Below are positions 44,550 to 54,144 of a stretch of 64,000 bases of DNA, one piece after another. Origin of the DNA: an uncultured Stenotrophomonas sp. GTDB lineage: Bacteria > Pseudomonadota > Gammaproteobacteria > Xanthomonadales > Xanthomonadaceae. Within the stretch, counting starts at the first letter, position 1. Each line of letters begins with the position of its first letter. Below the pieces are notes generated by a model, which worked only from the letters and a program-made list of their open reading frames with translations, was not told the origin of the DNA and did no database searches. The stretch covers positions 310,001-374,000 of the forward strand of contig NZ_CAJYVQ010000008.1 in assembly GCF_913778665.1 (NCBI RefSeq). Reading direction: 5' to 3'. A program made the translations under genes and the position numbers.

Positions 44550-45126
44550 CCGGCCCGCCAACGGGGTCGGATCCCTTTCCGAGCGGGAACGGGTCCTGAC
44601 CCCAAACCTGCAGGGCGACGGCTTTCGACTGCGTCCCTGGCGCCCGGATGATCTGGAGTCACTGCTGCGCCACGCCAACGACCCCGACGTATCGCGGGGC
44701 CTGCGCGACCGCTTCCCGTACCCCTACACGCGCGAAGACGGCGAGGCCTTCCTCGCCGGCCGTGTGCTGAACCCGGGCACCCTGAACTTGGCCATCGAGA
44801 TCGATGGCCGGGCCTGCGGCAGTGTCGGCGCGCAGCAGGGCAGCGCCGAGCGCGGTCATATGGCTGAACTTGGCTACTGGCTGGGCCAGGCATATTGGGG
44901 CCAGGGCCTGATGACCCGCGTGGTCGGTCTGTTCGCCCCCTGGGTGATGGATGAGCTGCGCCTGTTCAGGCTGCAGGCCGGGGTAGTCGACTTCAACCTC
45001 GGCTCGGCGCGGGTACTGGAAAAGAACGGCTTCCAGGAAGAGGGCGTGGAGCGCTGCGCGATCCACAAGCGCGGCGAGCTGCATGACCTGCGTCGCTTCG
45101 CCCGGGTACGCACGCAGCGGCCGTGA
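44542..45126 (+). CDS. GNAT N-acetyltransferase with a repeat-encoded N-terminus
   Basis: This 194-residue protein is a RimJ/RimL-type GNAT: FRLRPWRPDDLESLLRHANDP, GSVGAQQG, ELGYWLGQAYWGQGLMTRVV (acetyl-CoA loop) and NLGSARVLEKNGFQEEG. The target is not readable. ATG 44542 overlaps the pump stop by 8 bp. Residues 8-21 are encoded by a GGGGTC palindrome (44564-44603), so the repeat has become coding sequence. No ATG or GTG lies between the repeat and the domain, so either this start is real or a weak CTG/TTG codon is used. The native N-terminus should be just before DGFRLRPW. Confidence 0.82.
   Translation: MPDRPANGVGSLSERERVLTPNLQGDGFRLRPWRPDDLESLLRHANDPDVSRGLRDRFPYPYTREDGEAFLAGRVLNPGTLNLAIEIDGRACGSVGAQQGSAERGHMAELGYWLGQAYWGQGLMTRVVGLFAPWVMDELRLFRLQAGVVDFNLGSARVLEKNGFQEEGVERCAIHKRGELHDLRRFARVRTQRP
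44564..44603. repeat. GGGGTC-family palindrome inside the GNAT reading frame
   Basis: GGGGTCGGATCCCTTTCC pairs imperfectly with GGGAACGGGTCCTGACCCC around a short loop. It starts 14 bp after the RND pump stop, the usual post-gene position for the family, but here the overlapping GNAT frame runs through it. Confidence 0.85.
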
Positions 45127-45144
45127 GCGCGCGGGCTGGTCGCT

Positions 45145-45207
45145 GTAGAGCCGAGTCCATGCTCGGCTGCCCTCGGGCGCCCAAGCCGAGCATGGGCTCG
45201 GCTCCAC
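45145..45207. repeat. Inverted pair of GTAGAGCCGAG-class REPs
   Basis: GTAGAGCCGAGTCCATGCTC and its inverted partner, ending GGGCTCGGCTCCAC, form two hairpins that can also pair with each other over about 24 bp. They are separated by GCCCTCGGGCGC, itself a small hairpin. Confidence 0.88.
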
Positions 45208-45306
45208 AAAACAGCGCTACCGCAGCGGCCTGCGATCAGGGAGAATCGACCGGTCCCCGCCAGCCGACGGGACGTCCTTACAACCCGCCGACTGGAGAGA
45301 GCGCGC

Positions 45307-46824
45307 GTGGAAGCTACCGTACATTTCATCAACAGCATCATCTGGAGCAAGGCACTGATCTTCATGTGCCTGGCCGCCGGCCTGTTCTTCAGCCTGCGCA
45401 CCCGCTTCATGCAGATCCGGGGGTTCGTCGAGATGTGCCGCCTCACCGTCAGGGGTGAGAAATCCGACGCCGGCGTGTCCTCGTTCCAGGCCCTGGCCAT
45501 GTCGATGGCCGGCCGCATGGGCATCGGCAACATCGCCGGCGTGGCCACCGCCATCGCCTTCGGCGGCCCGGGTGCGATCTTCTGGATGTGGGTGATGGGC
45601 TTCCTCGGCGCGTCCACCTCGTACGTGGAATGCACCCTGGCACAGATCTACAAGACCAAGGATGCCGAAGGCCGCTACCGCGGTGGCCCGGCCTATTACA
45701 TCGAAAAGGCGATGGGCCTGAAGTGGTACGCGCTGGCCTTTGCCATCGCCACGATCATCGCTGCCGGCTTCCTGATGCCGGGCGTGCAGGCCAATGCCAT
45801 CGCCGACAGCATCATCAACGCCTGCCGTGGTACCGCGCTGTGCGGCCCGCTTGATGGCCAGGCCTTCGGCATGGAATCGGTGCAGGCGCTGAAGCTGGGC
45901 ATCGGCATCGTGGTGGCGCTGCTGCTGGGCGTGGTGATCTTCGGCGGCGTCAAGCGCATCGCCAACTTCGCTGAAGTGGTGGTGCCGTTCATGGCCGCCG
46001 GTTTCATCCTGACGGCCATCGTCATCATGATCATCAACTATGACCGCGTGCCGGAAATGTTCGGCATCATCTTCAAGAGCGCCTTCGGCACCCACGCCGC
46101 ATTCGGCGCGATGATGGGCCTGGCGGTGGAGTGGGGCATCAAGCGCGGCATCTACGCCAACGAAGCCGGCCAGGGTTCGGGCCCGCACGCGGCTGCGGCC
46201 TCGGAAGTCTCGCACCCGGCCAAGCAGGGTTACGTGCAGGCCTTCGCCATCTACTTCGACACCATGATGGTGTGCACCGCCACCGCGTTCCTCATCCTGG
46301 CCAGCGGCACCTACAACGTGTATTCGCCAGTGGAAGGCGCAGCGCCGATCTTCCAGGGCCTGGCCGGCATTCCGGAAGGCGCCGGTTACGCGCAGGCCGG
46401 CGTGGAAGCGGTGCTGCCGGGCTGGGGTTCGGCGTTCGTCTCGATCGCCATCTTCTTCTTCGCCTTCACCACCATCATGGCGTACTACTACATGGCCGAG
46501 ACCAACCTCAGCTATGTGAACCACAACAAGAAGCGCCCGCTGACCGTGCTGCTGCTGCGCCTGGGCATCATCGGCATGGTCGTGTTCGGCGCGTTCCACA
46601 ATGCCACCCTGGCCTGGGCGCTGGGTGACATCGGCGTGGGCCTGATGGCCTGGCTGAACATCATTGCCATCCTCATCATCCAGAAGCCGGCGATGCTGGC
46701 CCTGCGTGATTACGAACGACAGAAGAAGCTCGGCCTCGATCCGACCTTCGACCCCGATGCCCTGGGCATCAAGAACGCCGATTTCTGGCGTCAACGCAAG
46801 CTGGAGTTGTCCCGTAGTGAATGA
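45307..46824 (+). CDS. Sodium:alanine/glycine symporter (AGCS family), first paralogue
   Basis: The 505-residue inner-membrane protein is a full-length AGCS symporter: [13 protein letters not shown], the signature [24 protein letters not shown] (here GIGNIAG), [18 protein letters not shown], and [15 protein letters not shown]. It should take up alanine, glycine or a similar amino acid with Na+. The start is GTG 45307, supported by GGAGAG 7 bp upstream. The next gene overlaps by 8 bp. A second AGCS gene lies 2.1 kb downstream, with the same signature blocks but clearly diverged. Confidence 0.92.
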   Translation: [505 protein letters not shown]

Positions 46825-47653
46825 TCCCTGGAAGAATGCCCGCCGCCCGTCGTCGCGACCGCCGCGGGCCACCCCGCTGCCTCCGCGCGAGGGCGGCACC
46901 CCGCCGCCGCCGGGGCGTGGCAACGACGAGCTGCGCCTGTATGGCTGGAACGCCGTGCAGGCGCTGTTCGCCAAGCGCCCGCAGGCGTTGCGCAAGCTGT
47001 ATCTGGTGGACGCGCTGATTCCGCGCATGCAGCCGGTGCTGAAGTGGTGCGTGGCCAACCGCGTGGGCTATCGCGTGGTGGAAGAGGGCGACCTCAACAA
47101 GCTGGCCGCCACCACCCATCACGAAGGCCTGGTGGCCGACGTGCTGCGCGCGCCGGTGGTGCCGCTGGCACAGTGGCTGGAGGATCTGGGCGAAGGCCCG
47201 GCGCTGGCGTTGTGGCTGGATGGTGTCGGCAATCCGCACAACTTCGGCGCGATCCTGCGGTCGGCCGCTCACTTTGGCGTCAAGGCGTTGTTGCTGCCGG
47301 CCGGCAGCACGCTGGCGCTGTCGGGTGCTGCTGCGCGCGTGGCCGAAGGCGGTGCGGAATCGGTACCGCTGGTGCAGCTTCCGGAGACTGCACTGGCGAT
47401 GGCGCAGCTGCGCGGAGCTGGTTTCGGCCTGGCCGCGACCTTGGTTGAAGGTGGTGATGACGTGTTCCGCGCGTCCCTGCCGGCACGCCTGGTGTACGTG
47501 ATGGGCGCCGAGGGTGAGGGCATGGACCGCAGCCTGGCCGCGCAGTGCGATCAGCGGGTCTCCATTCCCGGCAGCGGCGCGGTGGAGAGCCTGAACGTGG
47601 CCTCGGCCACGGCCGTACTGCTGGCGCAGTGGGCGAGCCGTCGCGACGATTGA
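46817..47653 (+). CDS. TrmH/SpoU-family RNA methyltransferase
   Basis: The 278-residue protein is a SPOUT 2'-O-ribose methyltransferase. An N-terminal Pro/Arg-rich tail (1-35) precedes a substrate-binding domain (ELRLYGWNAVQALFAKRPQAL), then the knot domain with DGVGNPHNFGAILRSAAHFG, YVMGAEGEGMDRS, and IPGSGAVESLNVASATAVLL. The target rRNA or tRNA nucleotide is unknown. A GTG at 46817 is chosen because upstream ATGs in this frame lie inside the AGCS gene; GGAG is 11 bp upstream. It overlaps the symporter by 8 bp, though a functional link is unlikely. A strong terminator follows. Confidence 0.88.
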   Translation: MNDPWKNARRPSSRPPRATPLPPREGGTPPPPGRGNDELRLYGWNAVQALFAKRPQALRKLYLVDALIPRMQPVLKWCVANRVGYRVVEEGDLNKLAATTHHEGLVADVLRAPVVPLAQWLEDLGEGPALALWLDGVGNPHNFGAILRSAAHFGVKALLLPAGSTLALSGAAARVAEGGAESVPLVQLPETALAMAQLRGAGFGLAATLVEGGDDVFRASLPARLVYVMGAEGEGMDRSLAAQCDQRVSIPGSGAVESLNVASATAVLLAQWASRRDD

Positions 47654-47683
47654 GGCGGCTCTTTCATCGCGTGGCGACCAGAA

Positions 47684-47709
47684 GCCCGGTCCTCGTGGCC
47701 GGGTTTTTT
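47684..47709 (+). terminator. Terminator after the TrmH-type gene
   Basis: A CCCGGTC/GGCCGGG stem, including one G-U pair, has a 5-nt loop and is followed by six T residues. Confidence 0.88.
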
Positions 47710-47770
47710 GCGCGGATCCTGCAAGACGCCAGCGTGACCATGCGGATCGCACGCGGGATGCCGCCTGCAA

Positions 47771-47838
47771 AGCATGCTGATTGCGACCGATCATGATGCA
47801 TCAAGCATGCTTGATGCATGAGTACGCGCTTTTAGAAT
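47771..47838 (+). promoter_or_regulatory. Promoter with nested palindromic operator
   Basis: A perfect 24-bp palindrome (47796-47819) is centred on CAAGCATGCTTG and framed by ATGCAT on each side. A second AGCATGCT lies at 47771-47778, 33 bp upstream, about three helical turns. TTGATG (47811-47816), 16 bp, then TAGAAT (47833-47838) form a plausible promoter whose -35 lies in the palindrome. Binding of a dimeric regulator here would block transcription of the outer-membrane protein/AGCS operon. The regulator is not in the window. Confidence 0.7.
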
Positions 47839-47910
47839 TTGTCTCATTGTTGAGCCGCATCCTGCATCGCACGGTGGACCTCCATCCAACGTCGGACAGG
47901 AGTGGTTCCC

Positions 47911-48903
47911 ATGCATCGAATCCAACGCCACGCGCTGCGCGCATCCCTGCAGCTGGTGCTGTGCGCGCTTGCGGCCCCCGCGGTGCAGGCCGAAGAGCGC
48001 AGCCTGGAGGGGGTCAATTTCACCGGGCCTTTGATTACCCCCAATCCGGCGGGCCTGCCGCAGGGCAACTGGTACATCGAACCCTATCTGGTGCGGGTCG
48101 ACAGCCGCGCCCACTACGACAATAACGGGGATCGCCGCCGCAGCGCCGAGCGTAGTGGTGCGTGGGTGACCGTGGTGCCGATCATCTACGGCTTCAGCGA
48201 CCGGGTGATGGGCCAGGTCAATCTCAGTGCGTCGCGTGCCGAGCAGGGCAGCGCGCGCAGCAGTGGTTTCCGCGCTGGCGATACCACTGCGCGCCTGCAG
48301 TACCTGCTGCAGGCGCCCAATGCCGATGGCACCCGTCCGGCCATCTCGGTCGCGCTGGTGCAGCGTTTCAGCACCGGTAGTCATGATCGCATCACTGGCA
48401 ATCCGCTTGATGCACAGGGCGACGGTGTGCAACGCACCACCGCCGCATTGGGCGTGCAGCAGGTGGTCTGGCTGGGTGACAACCGCCCGCTGCGCTGGCG
48501 TGCCCAGCTCAGCGCCGGGCCTGCGCCGTCGCGGACGGCGATCTCCGGGGCCAGCGTCTACGGCACCGATGACAGCTTCCAGGGGCACATCTCCCGAGGG
48601 TCGGTGCTGGGCCTGTCCGTGGGTGCCGAGTACAGCTTCAATCAGCGCTGGGTCGGCGTGATGGAAGTGGCCGCGAGCCGTGAGACCGGCCAGCGCCTGA
48701 GTGGTTTCGCGCGCAACGCCAGCGGCAACGTAGAGCGCATTGACGAACATCGCCCAGCCAGCCGCAGCGTCACCCTGGCGCCGGCCGTGGAGTACCACTT
48801 CAGCCCGTCACTGGGCTTGATCGCCGGCGTCGAGTTCAGCGTGGCAGGCCGCAACACCGGCCGCATCATCAGCCCCCAGGTCGCCCTGGGCATGTTCTTC
48901 TGA
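47911..48903 (+). CDS. Outer-membrane protein, phenol-degradation MetA-like family
   Basis: This 330-residue protein has a signal peptide (residues 1-27, ending AVQA) and a pattern of alternating beta strands ending in QVALGMFF, as in an outer-membrane barrel. GPLITPNPAGLPQGNWYIEPYL and VTVVPIIYGFSDRV resemble the MetA-pathway/transporter family of barrels. The function is unknown; it may be a porin for the substrate of the AGCS symporter 10 bp downstream. ATG 47911 is preferred over GTG 47902 because AGGAG lies 8 bp upstream. A palindromic operator overlaps its promoter. Confidence 0.78.
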   Translation: MHRIQRHALRASLQLVLCALAAPAVQAEERSLEGVNFTGPLITPNPAGLPQGNWYIEPYLVRVDSRAHYDNNGDRRRSAERSGAWVTVVPIIYGFSDRVMGQVNLSASRAEQGSARSSGFRAGDTTARLQYLLQAPNADGTRPAISVALVQRFSTGSHDRITGNPLDAQGDGVQRTTAALGVQQVVWLGDNRPLRWRAQLSAGPAPSRTAISGASVYGTDDSFQGHISRGSVLGLSVGAEYSFNQRWVGVMEVAASRETGQRLSGFARNASGNVERIDEHRPASRSVTLAPAVEYHFSPSLGLIAGVEFSVAGRNTGRIISPQVALGMFF

Positions 48904-48913
48904 GGGGCCGCCG

Positions 48914-50365
<1,452 letters not shown>

Positions 50366-50373
50366 CGCGATCA

Positions 50374-50413
50374 GGGTTCAGGGCCCTCGCCAAGTGCGAG
50401 GGCCCTGAACCCC
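50374..50413. repeat. GGGGTC-family palindrome with perfect 17-bp stem
   Basis: GGGTTCAGGGCCCTCGC pairs without mismatch with GCGAGGGCCCTGAACCC around CAAGT. It lies between two converging genes, 8 bp after one stop, and could terminate both. Confidence 0.88.
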
Positions 50414-50426
50414 TTGGGTCACCGCC

Positions 50427-51848
50427 TCACTCATTCGGCGGCGTGGTCGCCTTCGCTTCACTGCCGAAGCTGCCATCGGCTTCCGCCGCCAGATACGCGA
50501 ACACGGTGTACGCGGCCACGTTCTGCGCCAGTGCCTTCGGGTCGATCTTGTCGAGCGTGTCGTCGGCAGTGTGGTGCAGGTGGAAATAGTCCGAGCCATC
50601 CTGCGCCAGCCACGCCCACGCACCGCCCTTGGCTGCGAGCGGGCCGACATCCGGGCCCGGGCCACCCTTGTCAGCCTGATACTCGATGCCGAGCGGCTTC
50701 ATCACTTCGGCAATCTGCCGGGTCGCTTCGCGGGAGCCCTCCGGGTTCGGCGAACCGGTGTTGAAGGCATAGATGCGGCCGGCGCCGAAGTCGCTCTCGG
50801 CGGCCAGCTGATGCAGGGCCACGTCCTTGGCATGCGCTTCGGCGTAGGCCTTGCCGCCGTAAAGCCCCTGTTCTTCGTTGGCGAAAGCGATCACGCGGAT
50901 GGTGCGCTTCGGTGGCTGCTTGAGCTGGCCGATCAGGTGGCCTGCGGCCATGGTGATGCCCACGCCCGCGCCGTCATCCACCGCGCCGGTACCCAGGTCC
51001 CACGAATCCAGGTGGCCGCCGATGACGACCACTTCCTTCGGCAGCGTGCGGCCGGTGATCTCACCGATCACGTTGTACGAGGTGGCGGTGCCATCCCAAC
51101 CGCAGTCCAGTGCCACCTTCACGGTGGTCGCGCCACGCGCCAGCAGGCGCGCCAGCTGGTCGGCATCGGGTACCGACAGCGCCGCCGACGGCACCGGGGT
51201 CAGGCCTTCATCGAAACGGGTGATGCCGGTGTGCGGCACGCGGTGCGAGTCAGTGCCCGCAGAGCGCATCAGGAAGCCGACTGCGCCCTTGCGGATGGCC
51301 TCGGACGGGCCCTTGCTGCGGATCGCGCCGCCACGACCGTAGTCGCGACCATCGCGGAACGGCAGCATCTGGTAATCGACGAAGGCGATCTTGCCCTTCA
51401 GCGAACCGGCCGGTGCGGCCTGCAGCGCGGCCAGATCGGCGAAGCGCACCACTTCCGCCTCCACTGTGCCGCCCGGGCTGCCACCCAGTGCGGTGATCTG
51501 CAGCGGCTGCGGGTTCCTGCCGGTCACTGCGGCGTGTTCACTGCGGCGCTCCCACTTCGGGAACGTCACCGGCTCTTTCCACACCTTGTCGAAGCCGAGT
51601 GCCTTGAATTTGGCTTCGGCCCAGGCCACGGCGCGGGCGTCGGCTTCGCTGCCAGCGATACGCGGACCGATCTCGGTGGTCAGCGACTCGACGACTTTCC
51701 AGCCGGTGTCATCGGCCAGCGCCTGGTCGCGCAGCTGCGCGGCGGTGGCCAGCGAGGCCGGCGGCAGGGTGGTGGTGTGCGGCGCCGCGAAGGCCGGAGC
51801 GGCCAGCAGGGCAAGGGAAGATGCGATGGCAAGAACGCGGCGACGCAT
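50427..51848 (-). CDS. Secreted M28-family zinc peptidase
   Basis: The 473-residue protein has a signal peptide (about residues 1-21, AFAA). A PA-type insert (GKIAFVDYQML...GAVGFLMRS) sits inside an M28 catalytic domain: VIGGHLDSWD, GAVDDGAGV, ANEEQGLYG, AAESDFGAG and a final His in YFHLHHTADDTLDKI complete the two-zinc site. It is likely an aminopeptidase acting on peptides outside the cytoplasm. ATG 51848 has GGAG upstream; the frame open to 51956 adds an unlikely 36 residues. The next minus-strand gene, mscL, ends in its own terminator. Confidence 0.92.
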   Translation of the reverse strand: MRRRVLAIASSLALLAAPAFAAPHTTTLPPASLATAAQLRDQALADDTGWKVVESLTTEIGPRIAGSEADARAVAWAEAKFKALGFDKVWKEPVTFPKWERRSEHAAVTGRNPQPLQITALGGSPGGTVEAEVVRFADLAALQAAPAGSLKGKIAFVDYQMLPFRDGRDYGRGGAIRSKGPSEAIRKGAVGFLMRSAGTDSHRVPHTGITRFDEGLTPVPSAALSVPDADQLARLLARGATTVKVALDCGWDGTATSYNVIGEITGRTLPKEVVVIGGHLDSWDLGTGAVDDGAGVGITMAAGHLIGQLKQPPKRTIRVIAFANEEQGLYGGKAYAEAHAKDVALHQLAAESDFGAGRIYAFNTGSPNPEGSREATRQIAEVMKPLGIEYQADKGGPGPDVGPLAAKGGAWAWLAQDGSDYFHLHHTADDTLDKIDPKALAQNVAAYTVFAYLAAEADGSFGSEAKATTPPNE

Positions 51849-51958
51849 GGGCAACTCCGGAAGGGACCAAGCCTTGGAGCTTAACAGTCGTTCAGGCCGG
51901 CGCATGGGCGGGAGGTCATGGCGGGCGCGAATGCTGTTTTCCGCCATGTCCGGCAAAG

Positions 51959-51987
51959 CGAAAGCCCCGCCGGGGGCGGGGCTTTCG
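51959..51987 (-). terminator. Terminator of mscL (minus strand)
   Basis: A perfect 13-bp stem CGAAAGCCCCGCC/GGCGGGGCTTTCG with a GGG loop lies 43 bp after the mscL stop. On the minus strand it is followed by CTTTGCC, a weak T-run. Confidence 0.75.
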
Positions 51988-51997
51988 TGCTGTCGCG

Positions 51998-52017
51998 GTA
52001 GCGCTGGCCGGCACTAC
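51998..52017 (-). repeat. Short GTAG-headed REP hairpin
   Basis: On the minus strand it reads GTAGTGCCGGCCAGCGCTAC, a compact palindrome of the GTAG type directly after mscL. Confidence 0.7.
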
Positions 52018-52029
52018 CGGCAGGTGGCC

Positions 52030-52443
52030 TTATTTCTTCAGGCTGTCGCGGATCTCGCGCAGCAGCAGCACGTCTTCCGGCGTGGCGGCCGGGGCGGCCG
52101 GAGCAGCTTCCTTCTTGCGCGACAGGCGGTTGATCGCCTTGACCACCACGAAGATGGCAAAGGCCACGATCACGAACTGGATCAGCGTATTGATGAAGTC
52201 GCCATAGCCGATCACCACAGCCGGGATCTCCTTGCCATCCGGGCCGAGCCGGGCCGGCGACAGCGTCCAGGCCAGCTCCGAGAAGTCCACCTTGCCGATC
52301 AGCAGGCCCAGCGGCGGCATGATGATCTTCTCCACCAGCGCGGTCACGATCTTGCCGAAGGCCGCGCCGATCACCACGCCGACGGCGAGGTCGATGACGT
52401 TGCCGCGCATCGCGAATTCCTTGAACTCGGTGAGCATTCCCAT
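52030..52443 (-). CDS. mscL: Large-conductance mechanosensitive channel MscL
   Basis: The 137-residue protein has the MscL N-terminal helix [33 protein letters not shown], second helix [22 protein letters not shown] and a charged C-terminal bundle ([12 protein letters not shown]). It forms a homopentameric tension-gated pore that releases solutes on osmotic downshock. Length is typical. The gene appears monocistronic, with a GTAG-REP and a terminator after it. A GGAGAAAAAC-type Shine-Dalgarno precedes the start on the minus strand. Confidence 0.97.
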   Translation of the reverse strand: MGMLTEFKEFAMRGNVIDLAVGVVIGAAFGKIVTALVEKIIMPPLGLLIGKVDFSELAWTLSPARLGPDGKEIPAVVIGYGDFINTLIQFVIVAFAIFVVVKAINRLSRKKEAAPAAPAATPEDVLLLREIRDSLKK

Positions 52444-52498
52444 TGTTGTTTTTCTCCGTTGGGGGAAGAGGACAGGGCGCAGGGTAGCGCAGGTGATG

Positions 52499-53215
52499 TC
52501 AGCCGGCGATCACGCCGTGGCGCTCGGCCACGTTCTCCAGGCGCGCGCTGAAGCGGTCGCCCGGCTTCAGTGCGGCCACCCCGGACGGGGTGCCCATGAA
52601 CACCAGATCGCCGGCGCGCAGCTGCCACAGCCTGGACAGCTCATGCAGGATTTCCGGCACGTTCCAGATCATCTGGTCCAGCAACGCCTGCTGGCGTACT
52701 TCGCCGTTGACCTCCAGCGACAGGTTCAGCGCGGCAAGGTCGCCGACTTCGGCGGCATGCACGATCTCGCTGATGGGCGCGGAGGCATCGAAGCCCTTGG
52801 CCGCGTCCCACGGGTGGCCTTTTTCCTTGGCTGCGGCCTGCAGGTCGCGGCGGGTCAGGTCCAGGCCGACGGCATAGCCGTAGACCAGCGCATCGGCATC
52901 GGCCACGGCCAGCTCACCGGCGGGCGCATCCCGGCCGATCGCCACCACCAGCTCCACTTCGTGGTGCAGGTTGGCGGTTGCGGGCGGATAGGGGATCACA
53001 TCGTCGTGGCCGACCACGATCGCGTCTGCCGGCTTGCTGAAGAACATCGGGCGGCCACGGTCATCGGCCGCCGGCACCGTCGCGCCCATTTCGCGGGCAT
53101 GGTCGGCGAAATTGCGGCCGACGCAGTAAATGCGGTGCACGGGGAAACTGCCGCCACCGACCACCGGCACACGCGGCAGGGCTACGGCAGGGATCACATC
53201 GGAGACATCGGACAT
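52499..53215 (-). CDS. Fumarylacetoacetate hydrolase-family protein
   Basis: The 238-residue protein matches the FAH-fold hydrolase/isomerase family: [29 protein letters not shown] segment, the metal motif [24 protein letters not shown] and [13 protein letters not shown]. Small single-domain FAH proteins act as acylpyruvate hydrolases or oxaloacetate decarboxylases; the substrate here is not readable. It lies 55 bp upstream of mscL on the same strand and 74 bp from the next minus-strand gene. No catabolic partners are adjacent, which favours a housekeeping clean-up role. Confidence 0.87.
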   Translation of the reverse strand: MSDVSDVIPAVALPRVPVVGGGSFPVHRIYCVGRNFADHAREMGATVPAADDRGRPMFFSKPADAIVVGHDDVIPYPPATANLHHEVELVVAIGRDAPAGELAVADADALVYGYAVGLDLTRRDLQAAAKEKGHPWDAAKGFDASAPISEIVHAAEVGDLAALNLSLEVNGEVRQQALLDQMIWNVPEILHELSRLWQLRAGDLVFMGTPSGVAALKPGDRFSARLENVAERHGVIAG

Positions 53216-53289
53216 GCGGGCATCCAGGAAGGGCGTGCCCGCAGTCTAGAACGCATGGCGCCCGCCGTCAGCGGGCGCGGAAAACTGGA

Positions 53290-53571
53290 TCAGCGCGAAG
53301 CCGGCAACACCGGCTTGCGGACCACGCGGTACTCACCCTCGACCACGGTCGGGTCGACCGGACGCGTGGCGCCGGGCTTGCGCGAGGCCAGCAGCTTCCA
53401 CGCCAGACCGACCAGGATCATCGCGGCACCGACGAACACGCCGATGAACACCATCGCGGCCAGGATCGCCAGGCCGAGCAGGCCCACGGCAACACGCACC
53501 AGCGGGTGGCGCGGCTTGCGCGGCGCAAACAGGGTGCGGAACTGGGTGAAGGCGGATGCGCGATTGAACAT
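53290..53571 (-). CDS. Small membrane protein, unrecognised
   Basis: A 93-residue protein with one long hydrophobic stretch (about residues 29-59, VAVGLLGLAILAAMVFIGVFVGAAMILVG), probably two tightly packed helices, between basic flanks, and a charged tail with VEGEYRVVRKPVLP. No family is recognised. An alternative ATG at 53628 would add 19 residues; neither start has a good ribosome binding site, and the shorter form is preferred because it begins closer to the conserved-looking segment. It is divergent from the Rieske gene across an AT-rich promoter region (about 53630-53700). Confidence 0.65.
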   Translation of the reverse strand: MFNRASAFTQFRTLFAPRKPRHPLVRVAVGLLGLAILAAMVFIGVFVGAAMILVGLAWKLLASRKPGATRPVDPTVVEGEYRVVRKPVLPASR

Positions 53572-53750
53572 GGCGGCTCGATAGGCTGGGATCAGCGAAA
53601 CCAGAGTATCGGGAGGTACCACTGTCATTGAGTGAAAAACTCGTTAAATATAGCCTGTGCTTATTACGGATCAATGACTTGTGTTCATGTCGCAGCCAGT
53701 GACCTGGAGCAGGCATGCGACAATTCCGGTTTACCGTCCGAGCCTTCGCC

Positions 53751-54086
53751 ATGACTACCGCCGCTGCCCTGATCGCCCTTGAAGCCATTGCCGATGGCGC
53801 TTTTGCCGAGGTCGAAGCGGTGGTCGATGGCGATGCCGAGTCGCTGGTGCTGTACCGCGACGGCGCGCAGGTGCGGGCGTTCCTGAACATCTGCCCGCAT
53901 GCCGGCCGCCGCCTGGACTGGGCGCCGGGCCAGTTCCTGAAGAGCCGCGAGGGCCACCTGGTGTGCGCGGCGCATGGCGCCTCGTTCGCGCTCGACAGCG
54001 GCGACTGCATCGCCGGCCCGTGCAAGGGCGACCGCCTGCGTGCGGTGGCGGTGGATGTGCGCGACGGGCAGGTCTACCTGGCCTGA
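53751..54086 (+). CDS. Rieske [2Fe-2S] ferredoxin-like protein
   Basis: This 111-residue protein is a single Rieske domain. Cys48-Pro-His50 (NICPHAGRRLDW) and Cys72-Ala-Ala-His75 (VCAAHGASF) give the two Cys/two His ligands of a 2Fe-2S cluster. Without signal peptide or oxygenase domain it is a soluble electron carrier or regulator subunit, as in NirD-like or BphF-like proteins. No oxygenase or nitrite reductase gene is nearby. ATG 53751 is chosen over 53715, which adds a basic 12-residue extension. A perfect GTAG hairpin follows 13 bp after the stop. Confidence 0.82.
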   Translation: MTTAAALIALEAIADGAFAEVEAVVDGDAESLVLYRDGAQVRAFLNICPHAGRRLDWAPGQFLKSREGHLVCAAHGASFALDSGDCIAGPCKGDRLRAVAVDVRDGQVYLA

Positions 54087-54099
54087 AGGCGAGGGCCAG

Positions 54100-54128
54100 G
54101 TAGGTGCGGACCGTTGGTCCGCACCTAC
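54100..54128. repeat. GTAG-headed REP hairpin (GTAGGTGCGGACC class)
   Basis: The 13-bp perfect stem GTAGGTGCGGACC/GGTCCGCACCTAC has a GTT loop. It lies between two converging genes and may act as their terminator. Confidence 0.88.
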
Positions 54129-54144
54129 CGCAGGCTCCGGGGCC

